From contig NZ_CP120863.1 in the NCBI RefSeq assembly GCF_026191725.2, forward strand, positions 5,002,001 through 5,066,000: a stretch of DNA of 64,000 nt, read 5' to 3'. This document shows, in pieces, positions 54,338 to 63,475 of this stretch. The notes beneath the pieces are model-generated. The model had not been told where the DNA came from. It saw only the letters and a program-made list of their open reading frames with translations, and ran no database searches. Source of the stretch: Roseibium porphyridii. GTDB lineage: Bacteria; Pseudomonadota; Alphaproteobacteria; Rhizobiales; Stappiaceae. Both the position numbers and the translations under genes were made by a program. The stretch's first letter is position 1. The number at the start of each line of letters is the position of its first letter.

Positions 54338-55903
54338 GTGAGCGAACAGTCCTCCAACGTTGCCGAATTTTCGGTTTCCGAAATCTCGTTCTCCATCAAA
54401 CGGACAATGGAAGATGCGTTCGGTTATGTGCGCGTACGGGGAGAGCTCGGACGTATCTCGCGGCCAGGGTCTGGGCATATTTACCTTGACCTCAAGGACG
54501 ACCGGGCCGTTTTGTCCGGCGTGATTTGGCGCGGCGTTGCCTCCAAACTGAAGATCCAGCCCGAACAAGGTCTGGAAGTCATCGCGACAGGCAAGATCAC
54601 GACCTTCCCCGGTCAGTCCAAGTACCAGATGGTCATCGATGCGCTCGAGCCTGCTGGCGCTGGTGCTTTGATGGCACTGCTTGAAGAGCGGAAAAAGAAA
54701 CTTGCCGCTGAAGGGCTCTTTGCTGAAGAACGAAAAAAAGCGCTGCCTCCGCTGCCAAAGGTCATTGGCGTGGTCACGTCACCGACTGGCGCCGTCATTC
54801 GGGATATTCTGCATCGCATCAGCGACAGGTTTCCGCTGCATGTTGTCGTTTGGCCTGTTCGCGTTCAGGGTGAAACGTCTGGCGCGGAGGTCGCCAATGG
54901 CATTCGCGGTTTCAACGCTTTATCAGCGGACGGCCCGATCCCCAGACCGGATCTTCTGATCGTCGCCCGCGGTGGCGGCAGTATTGAAGATCTTTGGGGC
55001 TTCAATGAAGAAGCAGTGGTGCGCGCAGCTGCGGACAGTCAGATACCCCTGATATCTGCTGTCGGCCATGAAACCGACTGGACCCTGATCGACCTGGCCG
55101 CAGACCTACGAGCACCCACGCCAACCGGTGCTGCGGAGATCGCTGTTCCGGTGAAGGCCGAGCTCATGGCGATGGTGGATGACAGGGCGCGTCGACTGAA
55201 TTCTGGGCTTGTCCGCTTTGTCACGTCGCGCCGGACGGAACTTCGGGCCGCGAGCGCTGCTTTGCCGGCGCCTCAAGACCTGCTGGCCTTGCCGCGCCAG
55301 AAATTCGACACGCTGGCGAACAGCCTGGAGCGGGCGTTGATCGTCAGCACCAAAAGCCATCGCACACATCTTGAAAATCTGTCGGGCCGTTTGTCGCCCT
55401 TCCTTTTGTCCCGGCAGACTTCAAAGGCAAGACAGGATCTTACCCAGATCAGCGGTCGGCAGCAGCGTGCGCTTCAGGTTGCCGTCAGTCAGAAACGGCA
55501 GGCCTATTCCGGCGCCTCGGGACGATTGTCGCCTGCCCGGCTCGCTCAACAGATCACGCTCGGCAACGAACGGCTGAACGGCTTTTCAGAACGGCTTGAC
55601 CGGGCTTATCTTGCACGGGTTCGAGAAGAAAAAACGCGTCTCGACGGTTTGCAGAAGCTGCTGAAATCGCTCTCTTACAAAGATGTTCTGGCGCGAGGAT
55701 ATGCAGTCGTGCGTGATGAAAGCGGGCAACCAGTCCGGTCTGCGGCCGAGCTTGCTCAAGGAGCAGCACTCTCAATCGAACTGGCTGATGGTGCGGTCGA
55801 AGCAATGGTCATGAGTGACAGTGGAACGAGCAAACCCAAGGCCAAAACGAAAAAACCGGCAACATCCAAAAGCAAGCCTGCTGACCAAGGAAGCTTATTT
55901 TAG
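54338..55903 (+). CDS. xseA: Exodeoxyribonuclease VII large subunit
   Basis: The protein is about 521 residues, with an N-terminal OB fold (GRISRPGSGHIYLDLKDDRA), the catalytic-domain segments VIGVVTSPTGAVIRDI and RGGGSIEDLWGFNEE, GHETDWTLIDLAADLRAPTP, and a long coiled-coil C-terminus. It degrades single-stranded DNA with XseB, which is not in this window. GTG 54338 has GAGGGA seven bases upstream. The tail ends in a Lys-rich repeat, TKKPATSKSKPADQ. Confidence 0.95.
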   Translation: MSEQSSNVAEFSVSEISFSIKRTMEDAFGYVRVRGELGRISRPGSGHIYLDLKDDRAVLSGVIWRGVASKLKIQPEQGLEVIATGKITTFPGQSKYQMVIDALEPAGAGALMALLEERKKKLAAEGLFAEERKKALPPLPKVIGVVTSPTGAVIRDILHRISDRFPLHVVVWPVRVQGETSGAEVANGIRGFNALSADGPIPRPDLLIVARGGGSIEDLWGFNEEAVVRAAADSQIPLISAVGHETDWTLIDLAADLRAPTPTGAAEIAVPVKAELMAMVDDRARRLNSGLVRFVTSRRTELRAASAALPAPQDLLALPRQKFDTLANSLERALIVSTKSHRTHLENLSGRLSPFLLSRQTSKARQDLTQISGRQQRALQVAVSQKRQAYSGASGRLSPARLAQQITLGNERLNGFSERLDRAYLARVREEKTRLDGLQKLLKSLSYKDVLARGYAVVRDESGQPVRSAAELAQGAALSIELADGAVEAMVMSDSGTSKPKAKTKKPATSKSKPADQGSLF

Positions 55904-56025
55904 AATTCAGATCACAATTCTTGCCGGGAAACCTGATATCGATCAGACGAAATTGAACTAGTATTAGATACATAAAAACTTAACTACATCTTTTACGTCA
56001 AAATTAAACTGACTGTCGTAACGTA

Positions 56026-56061
56026 GCCCCTGTTCAATTTGAAAGAGTGACAACAGGGGCT
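56026..56061 (+). promoter_or_regulatory. Leader hairpin that could hide the DUF805 ribosome-binding site
   Basis: AGCCCCTGTT and AACAGGGGCT make a perfect ten-base stem with a 16-base loop, ending nine bases before ATG 56071. The only Shine-Dalgarno-like sequence (AGGGG) lies in the 3' arm, so pairing would block translation. Confidence 0.5.
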
Positions 56062-56070
56062 GCCTTTTCA

Positions 56071-56682
56071 ATGCAACGCAAGCAATTCGGAAGACGAGGC
56101 CTTGTGCCGAATACCGGGCAATCGTGGGCATCTCCGCAGCCTGCTGCCGTGACAGCGAATGCTTACCAGAGCGCACCTGAAGGTCCCGCAGCCTTTGAAG
56201 ACAACGACAGTTTCTCTGTTGGCAAGGCGTTGACACATGGCCTTTCCATCTTCTTCAGCTTCAAGGGCCGTCTTGGTCGCATGGAATACTGGACCATAGG
56301 CTTCATTCGTTTCTTCATCGACATGGTGCTGATTTCAACGCTGGTCTGGAGCGCCTATCCTGCATTCATGGATCTGATGTCGCGCGCCGATCAAATGAGC
56401 GAAAGCGCACGCGATTGGAGCGTCATCGTTGCGCTCTACGGTTCCAATACCGGCATGATCTGTGGCTCGCTACTCCTGGTGACGGCGGTGAGTTACTGGT
56501 CAATACTGGTCAGACGAAATCATGACAGAGACGTATCCGGTTTCTGGTTGCTGCTCCTGCTCGTACCCGTCGTAAACATCTTCTATGGGCTCTATATTTT
56601 TGTGGTGAATGGGTTCATTCCAGGCACGCCTGGCAACAACCGCTTCGACACTCACAATTCGCAGCCGCGCGTTTTTGACTAG
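56071..56682 (+). CDS. DUF805 membrane protein
   Basis: The protein is about 203 residues with a polar N-terminal tail of about 60 residues, then the DUF805 domain with four membrane helices: SFKGRLGRMEYWTIGFIRFF opens it and RRNHDRDVSGFWLLLLLVPVVN is the conserved late pair (R-R-x-H-D). The function is not established. ATG 56071 is preferred over GTG 56047 since the latter lies in the leader hairpin. Confidence 0.85.
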   Translation: MQRKQFGRRGLVPNTGQSWASPQPAAVTANAYQSAPEGPAAFEDNDSFSVGKALTHGLSIFFSFKGRLGRMEYWTIGFIRFFIDMVLISTLVWSAYPAFMDLMSRADQMSESARDWSVIVALYGSNTGMICGSLLLVTAVSYWSILVRRNHDRDVSGFWLLLLLVPVVNIFYGLYIFVVNGFIPGTPGNNRFDTHNSQPRVFD

Positions 56683-56722
56683 GAGCAATTGTCGTCTGTG
56701 CGCACTTCGCACTGTCACAAAA

Positions 56723-56750
56723 ACGCCGCCGGATTTTCCGGCGGCGTCTT
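56723..56750. terminator. Bidirectional terminator between DUF805 and dctM genes
   Basis: ACGCCGCCGG and CCGGCGGCGT form a perfect ten-base stem around ATTTT, followed by a T-rich stretch on the plus strand and preceded by A residues that give T on the minus strand. Confidence 0.9.
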
Positions 56751-56771
56751 TCTTTTTCTGTCCAGTTGCCG

Positions 56772-58142
56772 CTAACCCATCAGCGTGGGCAGGATCGTGA
56801 TGATCGACGGGAATGCGAGAAGACCTGCGATGGTCAGAACGTCAGCAACGAAGAACGGAATGCAGCCGCGGAAGACTTCCTGAACCGGAATGTCCGGCCG
56901 GACGCCTGAGACGACAAAGCAGTTCAATCCAATTGGCGGTGTGATCAAACAGAGCTCCGCCATCTTCACCACCAGAATTCCGAACCAGATCGCACAAGCT
57001 TCACCCGACATGCCAAAGGCGCTGTCAGCTGCGGAGACACTCTCGCCGCCGTTCAAAGCCATGACGGCCGGGTAGACGACTGGAAGTGTGAGGATCAGCA
57101 TGCCGATTGCATCCATGAACATGCCGAGCACGGCATAGGCAAGCAGTATGCAGATCATCACGATCCAGGGCGAAAACTCCAACGCCACAATGAAGTCTTT
57201 GAAAGCTTCCGGCAGACCGGCAAAGCCGAGAAAACGCACATAGACCAGCACACCCCAGATCAGCGTGAAGATCATGACCGTGAGTTTTGCCGTTTCGTGG
57301 AGGGCTTGCCCAAGCTGTTTGGTCTTCATGCCCTTGGCAAATGCAACCATCAACACGACAAATGCACCGAGAGCACCTGCTTCCGTCGGCGTTGCCCAAC
57401 CGAAGAAGAAGGAGCAGAAGATGATTGCCACAACGGCGATGATCGGAAGCGTGCCGGGAACGCTCTCAATACGCTCCATCCAGGTATAGCCCTTAACCGG
57501 AGGCGCATCGCCGCGCCAAGCGGATACCGCCACAATAATGCCGACATAGATCAGCGCGGAAAAGACGCCAGGCAGGAAGCCCGCGATCAGCAATTTGCCG
57601 ACGGACTGTTCCACCAGAATCGCGTAAATCACCAGGATCGCTGATGGCGGGATCAGGGATGCAAGCGTACCACCGGCGGCCACCACTGCAGCCGAAAGGC
57701 GTTTGGAGTAACCCGCATTGAGCATCTCAGGAATGGCAACGCGTGCAAAGACGGCAGCTGTTGCAACAGAAGCCCCCGAGACGGCTGCAAATCCCGCAGT
57801 TGAAAACACGGTACCAACTGCCATGCCCCCTGGCAGCCATCCGAGCCAGCGTTTGGCCGCCTCAAAGAGCTGTTTGGTGAAACCTGCGTAAAAGGCCAGA
57901 AACCCGATGAGAATGAAGGTCGGCAAAACAGACAGCGCGTAAGTTACCGACTTGGAATGCGGAATGGTCCCGGCCATTTGCAGAGCGACAAAAAACCCGC
58001 GTTCAAAACCCATCTTCATGGAAAAGTGGATGATCAAACCGACCAGCCCGGTAAAGGCTGCCGCGAATGCGACCCGCACCCCGAGGATGACGAGAACCAG
58101 AAGCACTCCGGTCATAAGGAGGCCAACGTCAAACGGCGTCAT
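56772..58142 (-). CDS. dctM: TRAP transporter large permease DctM
   Basis: This 456-residue inner-membrane protein has about twelve helices. Landmark segments are FAAVSGASVATAAVFARVAIPEM (quoted in part), LASLIPPSAILVIYAILVEQS, WATPTEAGALGAFVV and ITPPIGLNCFVVSG. It couples sodium or proton flow to uptake of the substrate brought by DctP. Its start overlaps the dctQ stop by four bases. Confidence 0.95.
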   Translation of the reverse strand: MTPFDVGLLMTGVLLVLVILGVRVAFAAAFTGLVGLIIHFSMKMGFERGFFVALQMAGTIPHSKSVTYALSVLPTFILIGFLAFYAGFTKQLFEAAKRWLGWLPGGMAVGTVFSTAGFAAVSGASVATAAVFARVAIPEMLNAGYSKRLSAAVVAAGGTLASLIPPSAILVIYAILVEQSVGKLLIAGFLPGVFSALIYVGIIVAVSAWRGDAPPVKGYTWMERIESVPGTLPIIAVVAIIFCSFFFGWATPTEAGALGAFVVLMVAFAKGMKTKQLGQALHETAKLTVMIFTLIWGVLVYVRFLGFAGLPEAFKDFIVALEFSPWIVMICILLAYAVLGMFMDAIGMLILTLPVVYPAVMALNGGESVSAADSAFGMSGEACAIWFGILVVKMAELCLITPPIGLNCFVVSGVRPDIPVQEVFRGCIPFFVADVLTIAGLLAFPSIITILPTLMG

Positions 58143-58780
58143 TTGGAGCCTCCCTCTTTTGTGTCTTCACCAAAAGCTTCTTCAATTTCGTGTTTGGCGT
58201 GCTCTTCAACTCCTTCGATGACCGGAACGGCAATTGGCGTCCGGCGTGGATCGGCGATCAGACGGGCATAACCGTAAATCTGCATCAAAAGGCGCAGGAA
58301 CAGCAAGCTGAGAGCGACCGGTATCACCAGTTTGGAGGGCCAGGTCGGCAGACGGATATCCATCGTACTGTCGCCGATGTTCCAGGCACGTTCGAAGTGA
58401 TACCAGCTCCCCCAGATGAGGAGTGCAACGGTGAATGCGATCAGAATGACACCGATCAATTCACAGATGTAAAGCGTGCGGCCACTCAGATTGCCAAGCA
58501 CGATTTCCATTCGGATATGACCGCCAACGCGCTGACAGTAGGCAACACCGGCAAATGCGAAAATGGCCATCGCCTGTTCTGTGATGTCGATAAAGCCGGG
58601 CACCGGTGTGTTGAACACTCTCCCGACGACTTGAGCGACAGCCAACAGCATCAAGGCCAGGATCGAAAAGGCGGCAAACATGTTGAAGGCGTTTTCCACG
58701 CGAGCAAGCCAGCCATCGAAACGGATATAGGTAACCGGCCGTTCCTGGTCGGAACGTCCACCGGGATCAATTGTCATCAT
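58139..58780 (-). CDS. dctQ: TRAP transporter small permease DctQ
   Basis: This 213-residue four-helix protein carries the typical DctQ features: an N-terminal amphipathic part, FIDITEQAMAIFAFAGVAYCQRVGGHIRMEI (quoted in part as AYCQRVGGHIRMEI) and a last helix LVIPVALSLLFLRLLMQ. It pairs with DctM. A polar tail of about 35 residues follows the last helix. Confidence 0.93.
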   Translation of the reverse strand: MMTIDPGGRSDQERPVTYIRFDGWLARVENAFNMFAAFSILALMLLAVAQVVGRVFNTPVPGFIDITEQAMAIFAFAGVAYCQRVGGHIRMEIVLGNLSGRTLYICELIGVILIAFTVALLIWGSWYHFERAWNIGDSTMDIRLPTWPSKLVIPVALSLLFLRLLMQIYGYARLIADPRRTPIAVPVIEGVEEHAKHEIEEAFGEDTKEGGSK

Positions 58781-58865
58781 GAGTTTCAGCCCCGAGCAGG
58801 GCTTTCTGGCGCCAGGACAAGTGCCCGGCGCCAGAAAGCAGAAGGGTCAAACCGAACGTGCCGGC

Positions 58866-59882
58866 TTATTCAGCAATGGTCTTCTTGACCATGTCGAGCA
58901 GTTCCTGCGCCGGAAGACCGTTCGCAGATTGCTCTGCAACCCATGCTTCATGGATCGGGCCGGCCTTTGAAGAAAAGGCTGCCAGTTCTTCGTCGGTGAA
59001 CTCAACCTGAGTGACACCGCGGTTTTCCAGTTCGGGCCACCACTTGTCGTAAACCTTGGCATAGGTATCGAGGTAGTGGGCAAGCGCCGGGTCGACTGAA
59101 GCATCGAGCGCTGCCTTGAAGTCATCGGGAAGCGCGTTGTAAGCGTCCACGTTGACAACGATCGGGCAATGAACAGTGCCGGGGTTGAGGTTCTTGGTCC
59201 ACCAGTCGGCAACTTCAACCACCTTGAAGGACAGGTGCGCATGCGGAGCAAAGCCGGCTGCCTGCACTGTGCCTGAATCGATCGCCTGATAGGTTTCAGA
59301 GGCTGTGACAGATGTCGGGACTGCGCCAACAGCTTCCATCAGCTTTCCAAGGCCACCGAGTGCACGAACACGCATGCCGTCAAAGTCAGAAATCGAGCCC
59401 GGGACGTCGCCCTTGCCGGCAAAGTTATATTGCGGCATCGGGGAAGGCATCAGCAGTTTGGCGTTCCAGCGGCCGAGGTCTTTTTGGACGGCCGGATGAT
59501 CATAGAGCGCCTTGGACACCTTCACTTCCGTTTCCAGATCGGAAACACCCAGGAAAGGCAGCTCAAGAACCGTCAGGGTCGGGTTTTTGTCGGCATGATA
59601 GGACGCACAGAACTGCGCCATCTCGAATGCACCGAATGAGATACCGTCAAGATTTTCACGAGACTTGGAAAGCGCGCCACCATAGTGCAGAACGATTTCA
59701 AACTTGCCGTCGGTCTTGGCAGCAACTTCCTGCGCCAGCTTCTCAACGTGCTCGGTAAACGCGCGGCGCTTGCCCCACAGCGAGACATTCCAGGTGACGT
59801 CGGCGGCGAAAGTTTCTGTCGCGAACATTACAGAGAGCGCAACTGCGGACACAGCAGTTGCGGACTTGAGTGAAAAGAGCAT
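58866..59882 (-). CDS. dctP: TRAP substrate-binding protein DctP
   Basis: The protein is about 338 residues with a signal peptide (about residues 1-26, cut after ETFA). The DctP fold is supported by HYGGALSKSRENLDGISFG, ELPFLGVSD and GMRVRALGGLGKLMEAVGAVPT (quoted in part). The usual Arg that clamps the substrate carboxylate is in KIRVRA-like MRVRALGG. GGGAGG precedes ATG 59882 by seven bases. The substrate is likely an organic acid; C4-dicarboxylate use is not shown by sequence. Confidence 0.94.
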   Translation of the reverse strand: MLFSLKSATAVSAVALSVMFATETFAADVTWNVSLWGKRRAFTEHVEKLAQEVAAKTDGKFEIVLHYGGALSKSRENLDGISFGAFEMAQFCASYHADKNPTLTVLELPFLGVSDLETEVKVSKALYDHPAVQKDLGRWNAKLLMPSPMPQYNFAGKGDVPGSISDFDGMRVRALGGLGKLMEAVGAVPTSVTASETYQAIDSGTVQAAGFAPHAHLSFKVVEVADWWTKNLNPGTVHCPIVVNVDAYNALPDDFKAALDASVDPALAHYLDTYAKVYDKWWPELENRGVTQVEFTDEELAAFSSKAGPIHEAWVAEQSANGLPAQELLDMVKKTIAE

Positions 59883-59995
59883 GCAATCCTCCCAGATCAA
59901 TGAGCCGCGTGTTCGTTTGCGGCCCTGCTCACTCCTTGGCTGCTCAGCCTGAACCCAATTCGCGGTACAGACCCGTGCCAAGTCGCTTGTCGTAA

Positions 59996-60011
59996 AGCAT
60001 GACCCGTGCCA
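59996..60011 (-). promoter_or_regulatory. Sigma-54 promoter of dctPQM
   Basis: On the minus strand TGGCAC-GGGTC-ATGCT matches the sigma-54 form TGGCAC-N5-TTGCW at all but one base. The predicted start is about 100 bases upstream of dctP. It is consistent with control by the sigma-54 activator DctD encoded next door. Confidence 0.8.
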
Positions 60012-60064
60012 GCTTGGATTGACAACAGCTCATTCAAGGTTTTTTGCTATTTTAGTGGCACGCT

Positions 60065-60085
60065 GTGCGGCTTGCTGCAACGCAC
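60065..60085. promoter_or_regulatory. Possible DctD upstream activator site
   Basis: GTGCG and CGCAC enclose 11 bases that themselves contain TTGC-T-GCAA. The site lies about 80-100 bases upstream of the predicted dctP start, a usual distance for a sigma-54 enhancer. Confidence 0.45.
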
Positions 60086-60138
60086 CTAGGCAAGATCTTG
60101 CCGAGAGCGCTCGTGCATCGGCGGATTTCCGCCGATCA

Positions 60139-61536
60139 TCAATTGACGACAGGTTCGACAGGTCCCGCCTGATCCCTTGTGAGCCCGTGACGCGTCATCT
60201 TTTCGTTCAATGTTCGACGCGGCAGGTTGAGTTCCTGCATGACATCGGCAATCCGACCGCCGTGGCGTCGCAGGGCACTTTCAATCAGGCTGCGCTCATA
60301 GGTGTCCATCAGTTCCTTCAGACCACCTTCCTCTGAAGGAACGGTTCCCTCGCGGTGGCCTGTTACCAGCGCTTCCAGGGGCTGCGGACCAACCCCGGCA
60401 TTTAGAACGAAGCGTTCTGCGGCATTGCGCAACTCACGCACGTTGCCGGGCCAGGAATAAGTCTGCAAAAAAGCTTCGTCACGGGCAGAGGTGAGCGGAA
60501 CATCAAGGCCGTATTGAAGGGCGAAACGGTTCAGGAAGGTGTCAAAAAGCAGCAGGCTGTCGCGTCCACGTTCACGCAGTGGCGGCACTTTCAGTTCAAT
60601 GGTGTTCAGACGAAACAGAAGATCCTCGCGGAGACGGCCTTCGGCGACGGCCTCCTTCGGGTCCAGATTTGCGGCACTGATCAGTCGTATATCAACCTCC
60701 ACCGGACGCGTACCGCCGATCCGGTCCACCTGTTTTTCCTGCAAAACGCGAAGCAGCTTGGGCTGCAATGCAAGCGGCATGGAAACAATCTCGTCGAGAA
60801 ACAGAACTCCACCACCTGCGGATTCTATTCGGCCAATCCGTCGCTTGTCGGCCCCGGTGAAGGCGCCGGCCTCGTGGCCGAAAAGCTCAGCCTCAACCAT
60901 GGCCTCCGGCAGCGCCGCGGCATTGATTGCCATAAAAGGCCCGTCCTTGCGCGGACTGAAATCATGCAGCGCCTGGGCAATGACTTCTTTGCCCGTTCCT
61001 GTCTCTCCCGTGATCAAGACAGCCGCATCCGTGCGCGCGAAATGAAGGATCTGCTGACGCAGTGTCTGTATCGCGGGGCTGTTGCCGATCAGGCGACTTT
61101 CCAAGCCGACACTTTCGGCGAGTTGCGCTTTCAGCTGCCGGTTTTCCAATACCAGAGATCGTTTATCACAGGCCCTGCGGACAACTTCGGCGATATGATC
61201 GGGATCGAAGGGTTTTTCGACGAAGTCATACGCACCCGCACGCATCGCCTCCACGGCCATGGGAACGTCGCCATGTCCGGTGATCAGCACCACAGGCAGT
61301 TCTGCGTCCTGCTCGCCAATGCGCCTGAGAAGAGAAACACCGTCTTCGCCTTCCAGCATGACATCGGAAACAACACAGCCCCCGAACTCTGGCGACAGTT
61401 TCGCCATAGCCTGGTCTGCTGTTGCCACTTCCGTGGTGTCAAATCCTGCGAGGCAGATCCATTGACGAAGGGCTGCGCGCATTGACGGATCGTCATCAAC
61501 CACCAGGACGGGCGTATTGTCGGTTTTGTCTGTCAT
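60139..61536 (-). CDS. dctD: Sigma-54 response regulator DctD
   Basis: This 465-residue protein has a receiver domain (VSDVMLEGEDGVSLLRRIG with the phosphorylated Asp), an AAA+ domain with Walker A GETGTGKEV, the sigma-54-contact motif GAFTGA, Walker B GGGVLFLDEI, and a C-terminal Fis-type helix-turn-helix (DVMQELNLPRRTLNEKM). It should activate dctP transcription. Its start overlaps the dctB stop by four bases. Confidence 0.95.
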   Translation of the reverse strand: MTDKTDNTPVLVVDDDPSMRAALRQWICLAGFDTTEVATADQAMAKLSPEFGGCVVSDVMLEGEDGVSLLRRIGEQDAELPVVLITGHGDVPMAVEAMRAGAYDFVEKPFDPDHIAEVVRRACDKRSLVLENRQLKAQLAESVGLESRLIGNSPAIQTLRQQILHFARTDAAVLITGETGTGKEVIAQALHDFSPRKDGPFMAINAAALPEAMVEAELFGHEAGAFTGADKRRIGRIESAGGGVLFLDEIVSMPLALQPKLLRVLQEKQVDRIGGTRPVEVDIRLISAANLDPKEAVAEGRLREDLLFRLNTIELKVPPLRERGRDSLLLFDTFLNRFALQYGLDVPLTSARDEAFLQTYSWPGNVRELRNAAERFVLNAGVGPQPLEALVTGHREGTVPSEEGGLKELMDTYERSLIESALRRHGGRIADVMQELNLPRRTLNEKMTRHGLTRDQAGPVEPVVN

Positions 61537-63320
61537 TCAGCGGCTTCAGATTCCGGCTCGGCTTTTGCTCTGCTGCTATCTGAGACTGCCGAGAACGCCG
61601 GCAGCTCAAGTTCGAAGACAGCCCCTTTAGGGGTGTTCGCCCGGACTGACAAGCTGCCGCCAAGATCCTCAGCCAACCGCATGGAGATCGCAAGTCCCAG
61701 CCCCATGCCACCGGAACTCGTTTTGGTGGAGAAGAACGGATCGAATATGCGCTCTCTCAGATCTTCCGGAACGCCCGGTCCATTGTCGGCGATCTGAAGC
61801 CGAACATCTCCGTCGGCGAGTGCGGCTTTCAGCTCAACCCGGCCGGCCTGTTCGGACGCTGTTGCATCGGCTCCGTTCCGCAGAAGATTGACAAGGATCT
61901 GTTCTATACGCAGCGGCGCTGTTTCCACTTCCAGCGGTGTTTCGGGAAGATCCAAAACAAGCGATACCCCAGTCTCCTCAAAACGCGGGCGCGCGATTTT
62001 TTCCGCAGTTCTTATGCTTTCTCTCAGATCGATCCGCTCGATCCGGCTTTCTCCGGGACGCGAAAACCGCTTCAGCTCCTGTGTCAGATTGGCCATTCGC
62101 AGTTGCAGAGAATCGATCTCCACCAGGTTCTCGGCAGCTGTCTGCGTGTCGCCCTTTTCCAGAAACTTTCGCGTTCCGGCGACGAACATGCGCAGCGCTG
62201 CAAGCGGCTGGCTCAGTTCGTGCACAACGGCTGCCGACATTTCGCCGACAGCAGCAAGCCTGTTTGAACGGGCAAGCCCTCTTTGTGCCTCAAGCAGCTC
62301 TCGCTCAATGCGTCCTCGTTCCTGTATTTCGCCGACAAGCCGTGTGTTGAGTTCTTTCAGGTCCGCGGATTCCTGACGCAACAAGACAGACGTCTTGCGC
62401 AACCTTCGCCCTCTGAGCACAAGGACAATGACCGCGTAGACCAGGCATAGGGTGATGGCCGATGCCCAGATCGGAAGGATGCTTTTGCGGGTTTCTTCAA
62501 CAGGCACCAGAAAATGAAGTGTCCAGCCAAGTAGACCCACATCGGCTGCATTGTGCCGGAAGGCCTTGCCGTCTATCGTGACAAGCTCACGTGCCCTCAC
62601 AGCCTGATCACTGACAGGTTCCAGGCTTCTGCTTGCATATTGACGTGTCAGGTCAATTGTTTCGCGCACGTCCTTGGTCAGCGGTTCGATCGTGCGGTAA
62701 CGCCAATCCGCGTGACTGGACAGGAAAATCACACCATTGGCGTCTGACGCGAAAACCGTTTCACCACCTTCCGCCCACGCATCTTCCAGCGGCCCCATGT
62801 CCACCTTGACCACAGCCACTCCAATTGGAGAGCCGGCCACCGGTGTTGGTCGTGCCAGAAAGAGACCTGGCTCGTCCGATGTTGCTCCGATCGCGAAAAA
62901 CCGTCCCTCTTCACCCTGGATCGCCGATTTGAAATATGGCCGGAACCCATAGTTCCGACCTACAAGGGACAAGGGCTCTTGCCAGTTGCTGGCTGCAAGG
63001 GTGGTTCCGTCGCCATTCATCACGTAGAGAAGTTCCGCGCCGGAATTTTCAGCCATCTCCTGAAGAAAGCGGTTGGCACTGTCCACGGGCTGACCGAGAC
63101 CAAGTGCCGATGTCGCCCGCGGGTCGCGCGCAATCATATAGGGAAGATACCGGTATTTCTGGTACTCACCCAAGATTGTCTGTCGATAGAGCGTCAAACG
63201 CTCGGCGGCCTTACGGTCCACACTCGCTTCATCCAGTTCCTGAACCAGTTGAACCAGAACGAATGCGATCGCAACGAGCAGAAGTGGCGGCAGGGCCAGA
63301 TAGAACAAGCGTTTTGACAT
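61533..63320 (-). CDS. dctB: Sensor histidine kinase DctB
   Basis: The protein is about 595 residues. An N-terminal membrane helix (about 5-22), a periplasmic double-Cache sensor of about 260 residues, a second helix near 290, a coiled coil, the phosphoacceptor His in GEMSAAVVHELSQPLAALRMF, then N box NLLRNGADA, G1 DNGPGVP and G2 GGMGLGLAIS. ATG 63320 is the chosen start (AGGAG very close upstream); a longer frame with TTG begins at 63356. It is the sensing partner of DctD. Confidence 0.93.
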   Translation of the reverse strand: MSKRLFYLALPPLLLVAIAFVLVQLVQELDEASVDRKAAERLTLYRQTILGEYQKYRYLPYMIARDPRATSALGLGQPVDSANRFLQEMAENSGAELLYVMNGDGTTLAASNWQEPLSLVGRNYGFRPYFKSAIQGEEGRFFAIGATSDEPGLFLARPTPVAGSPIGVAVVKVDMGPLEDAWAEGGETVFASDANGVIFLSSHADWRYRTIEPLTKDVRETIDLTRQYASRSLEPVSDQAVRARELVTIDGKAFRHNAADVGLLGWTLHFLVPVEETRKSILPIWASAITLCLVYAVIVLVLRGRRLRKTSVLLRQESADLKELNTRLVGEIQERGRIERELLEAQRGLARSNRLAAVGEMSAAVVHELSQPLAALRMFVAGTRKFLEKGDTQTAAENLVEIDSLQLRMANLTQELKRFSRPGESRIERIDLRESIRTAEKIARPRFEETGVSLVLDLPETPLEVETAPLRIEQILVNLLRNGADATASEQAGRVELKAALADGDVRLQIADNGPGVPEDLRERIFDPFFSTKTSSGGMGLGLAISMRLAEDLGGSLSVRANTPKGAVFELELPAFSAVSDSSRAKAEPESEAAE

Positions 63321-63475
63321 GCTCCTATTTTTACGGATTTTTTCGGTCTGCGCCAACAGGGCGTTTCAGCTGACGTAAAAGTTTGATACGCGTCAAGGAC
63401 GCACGTTCAGGCTGTCCTTTACAACATCAGTCAGACAGGTTCGACCAGCGGAACCGTGCCCTTAGGAGGGATAAG

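Noticed and set aside
60060-60080. Plus-strand sigma-54 promoter starting TGGCACG
   Set aside because: The GG and GC elements are at the wrong distance (10 instead of 12 bases) and the direction points away from dctP.
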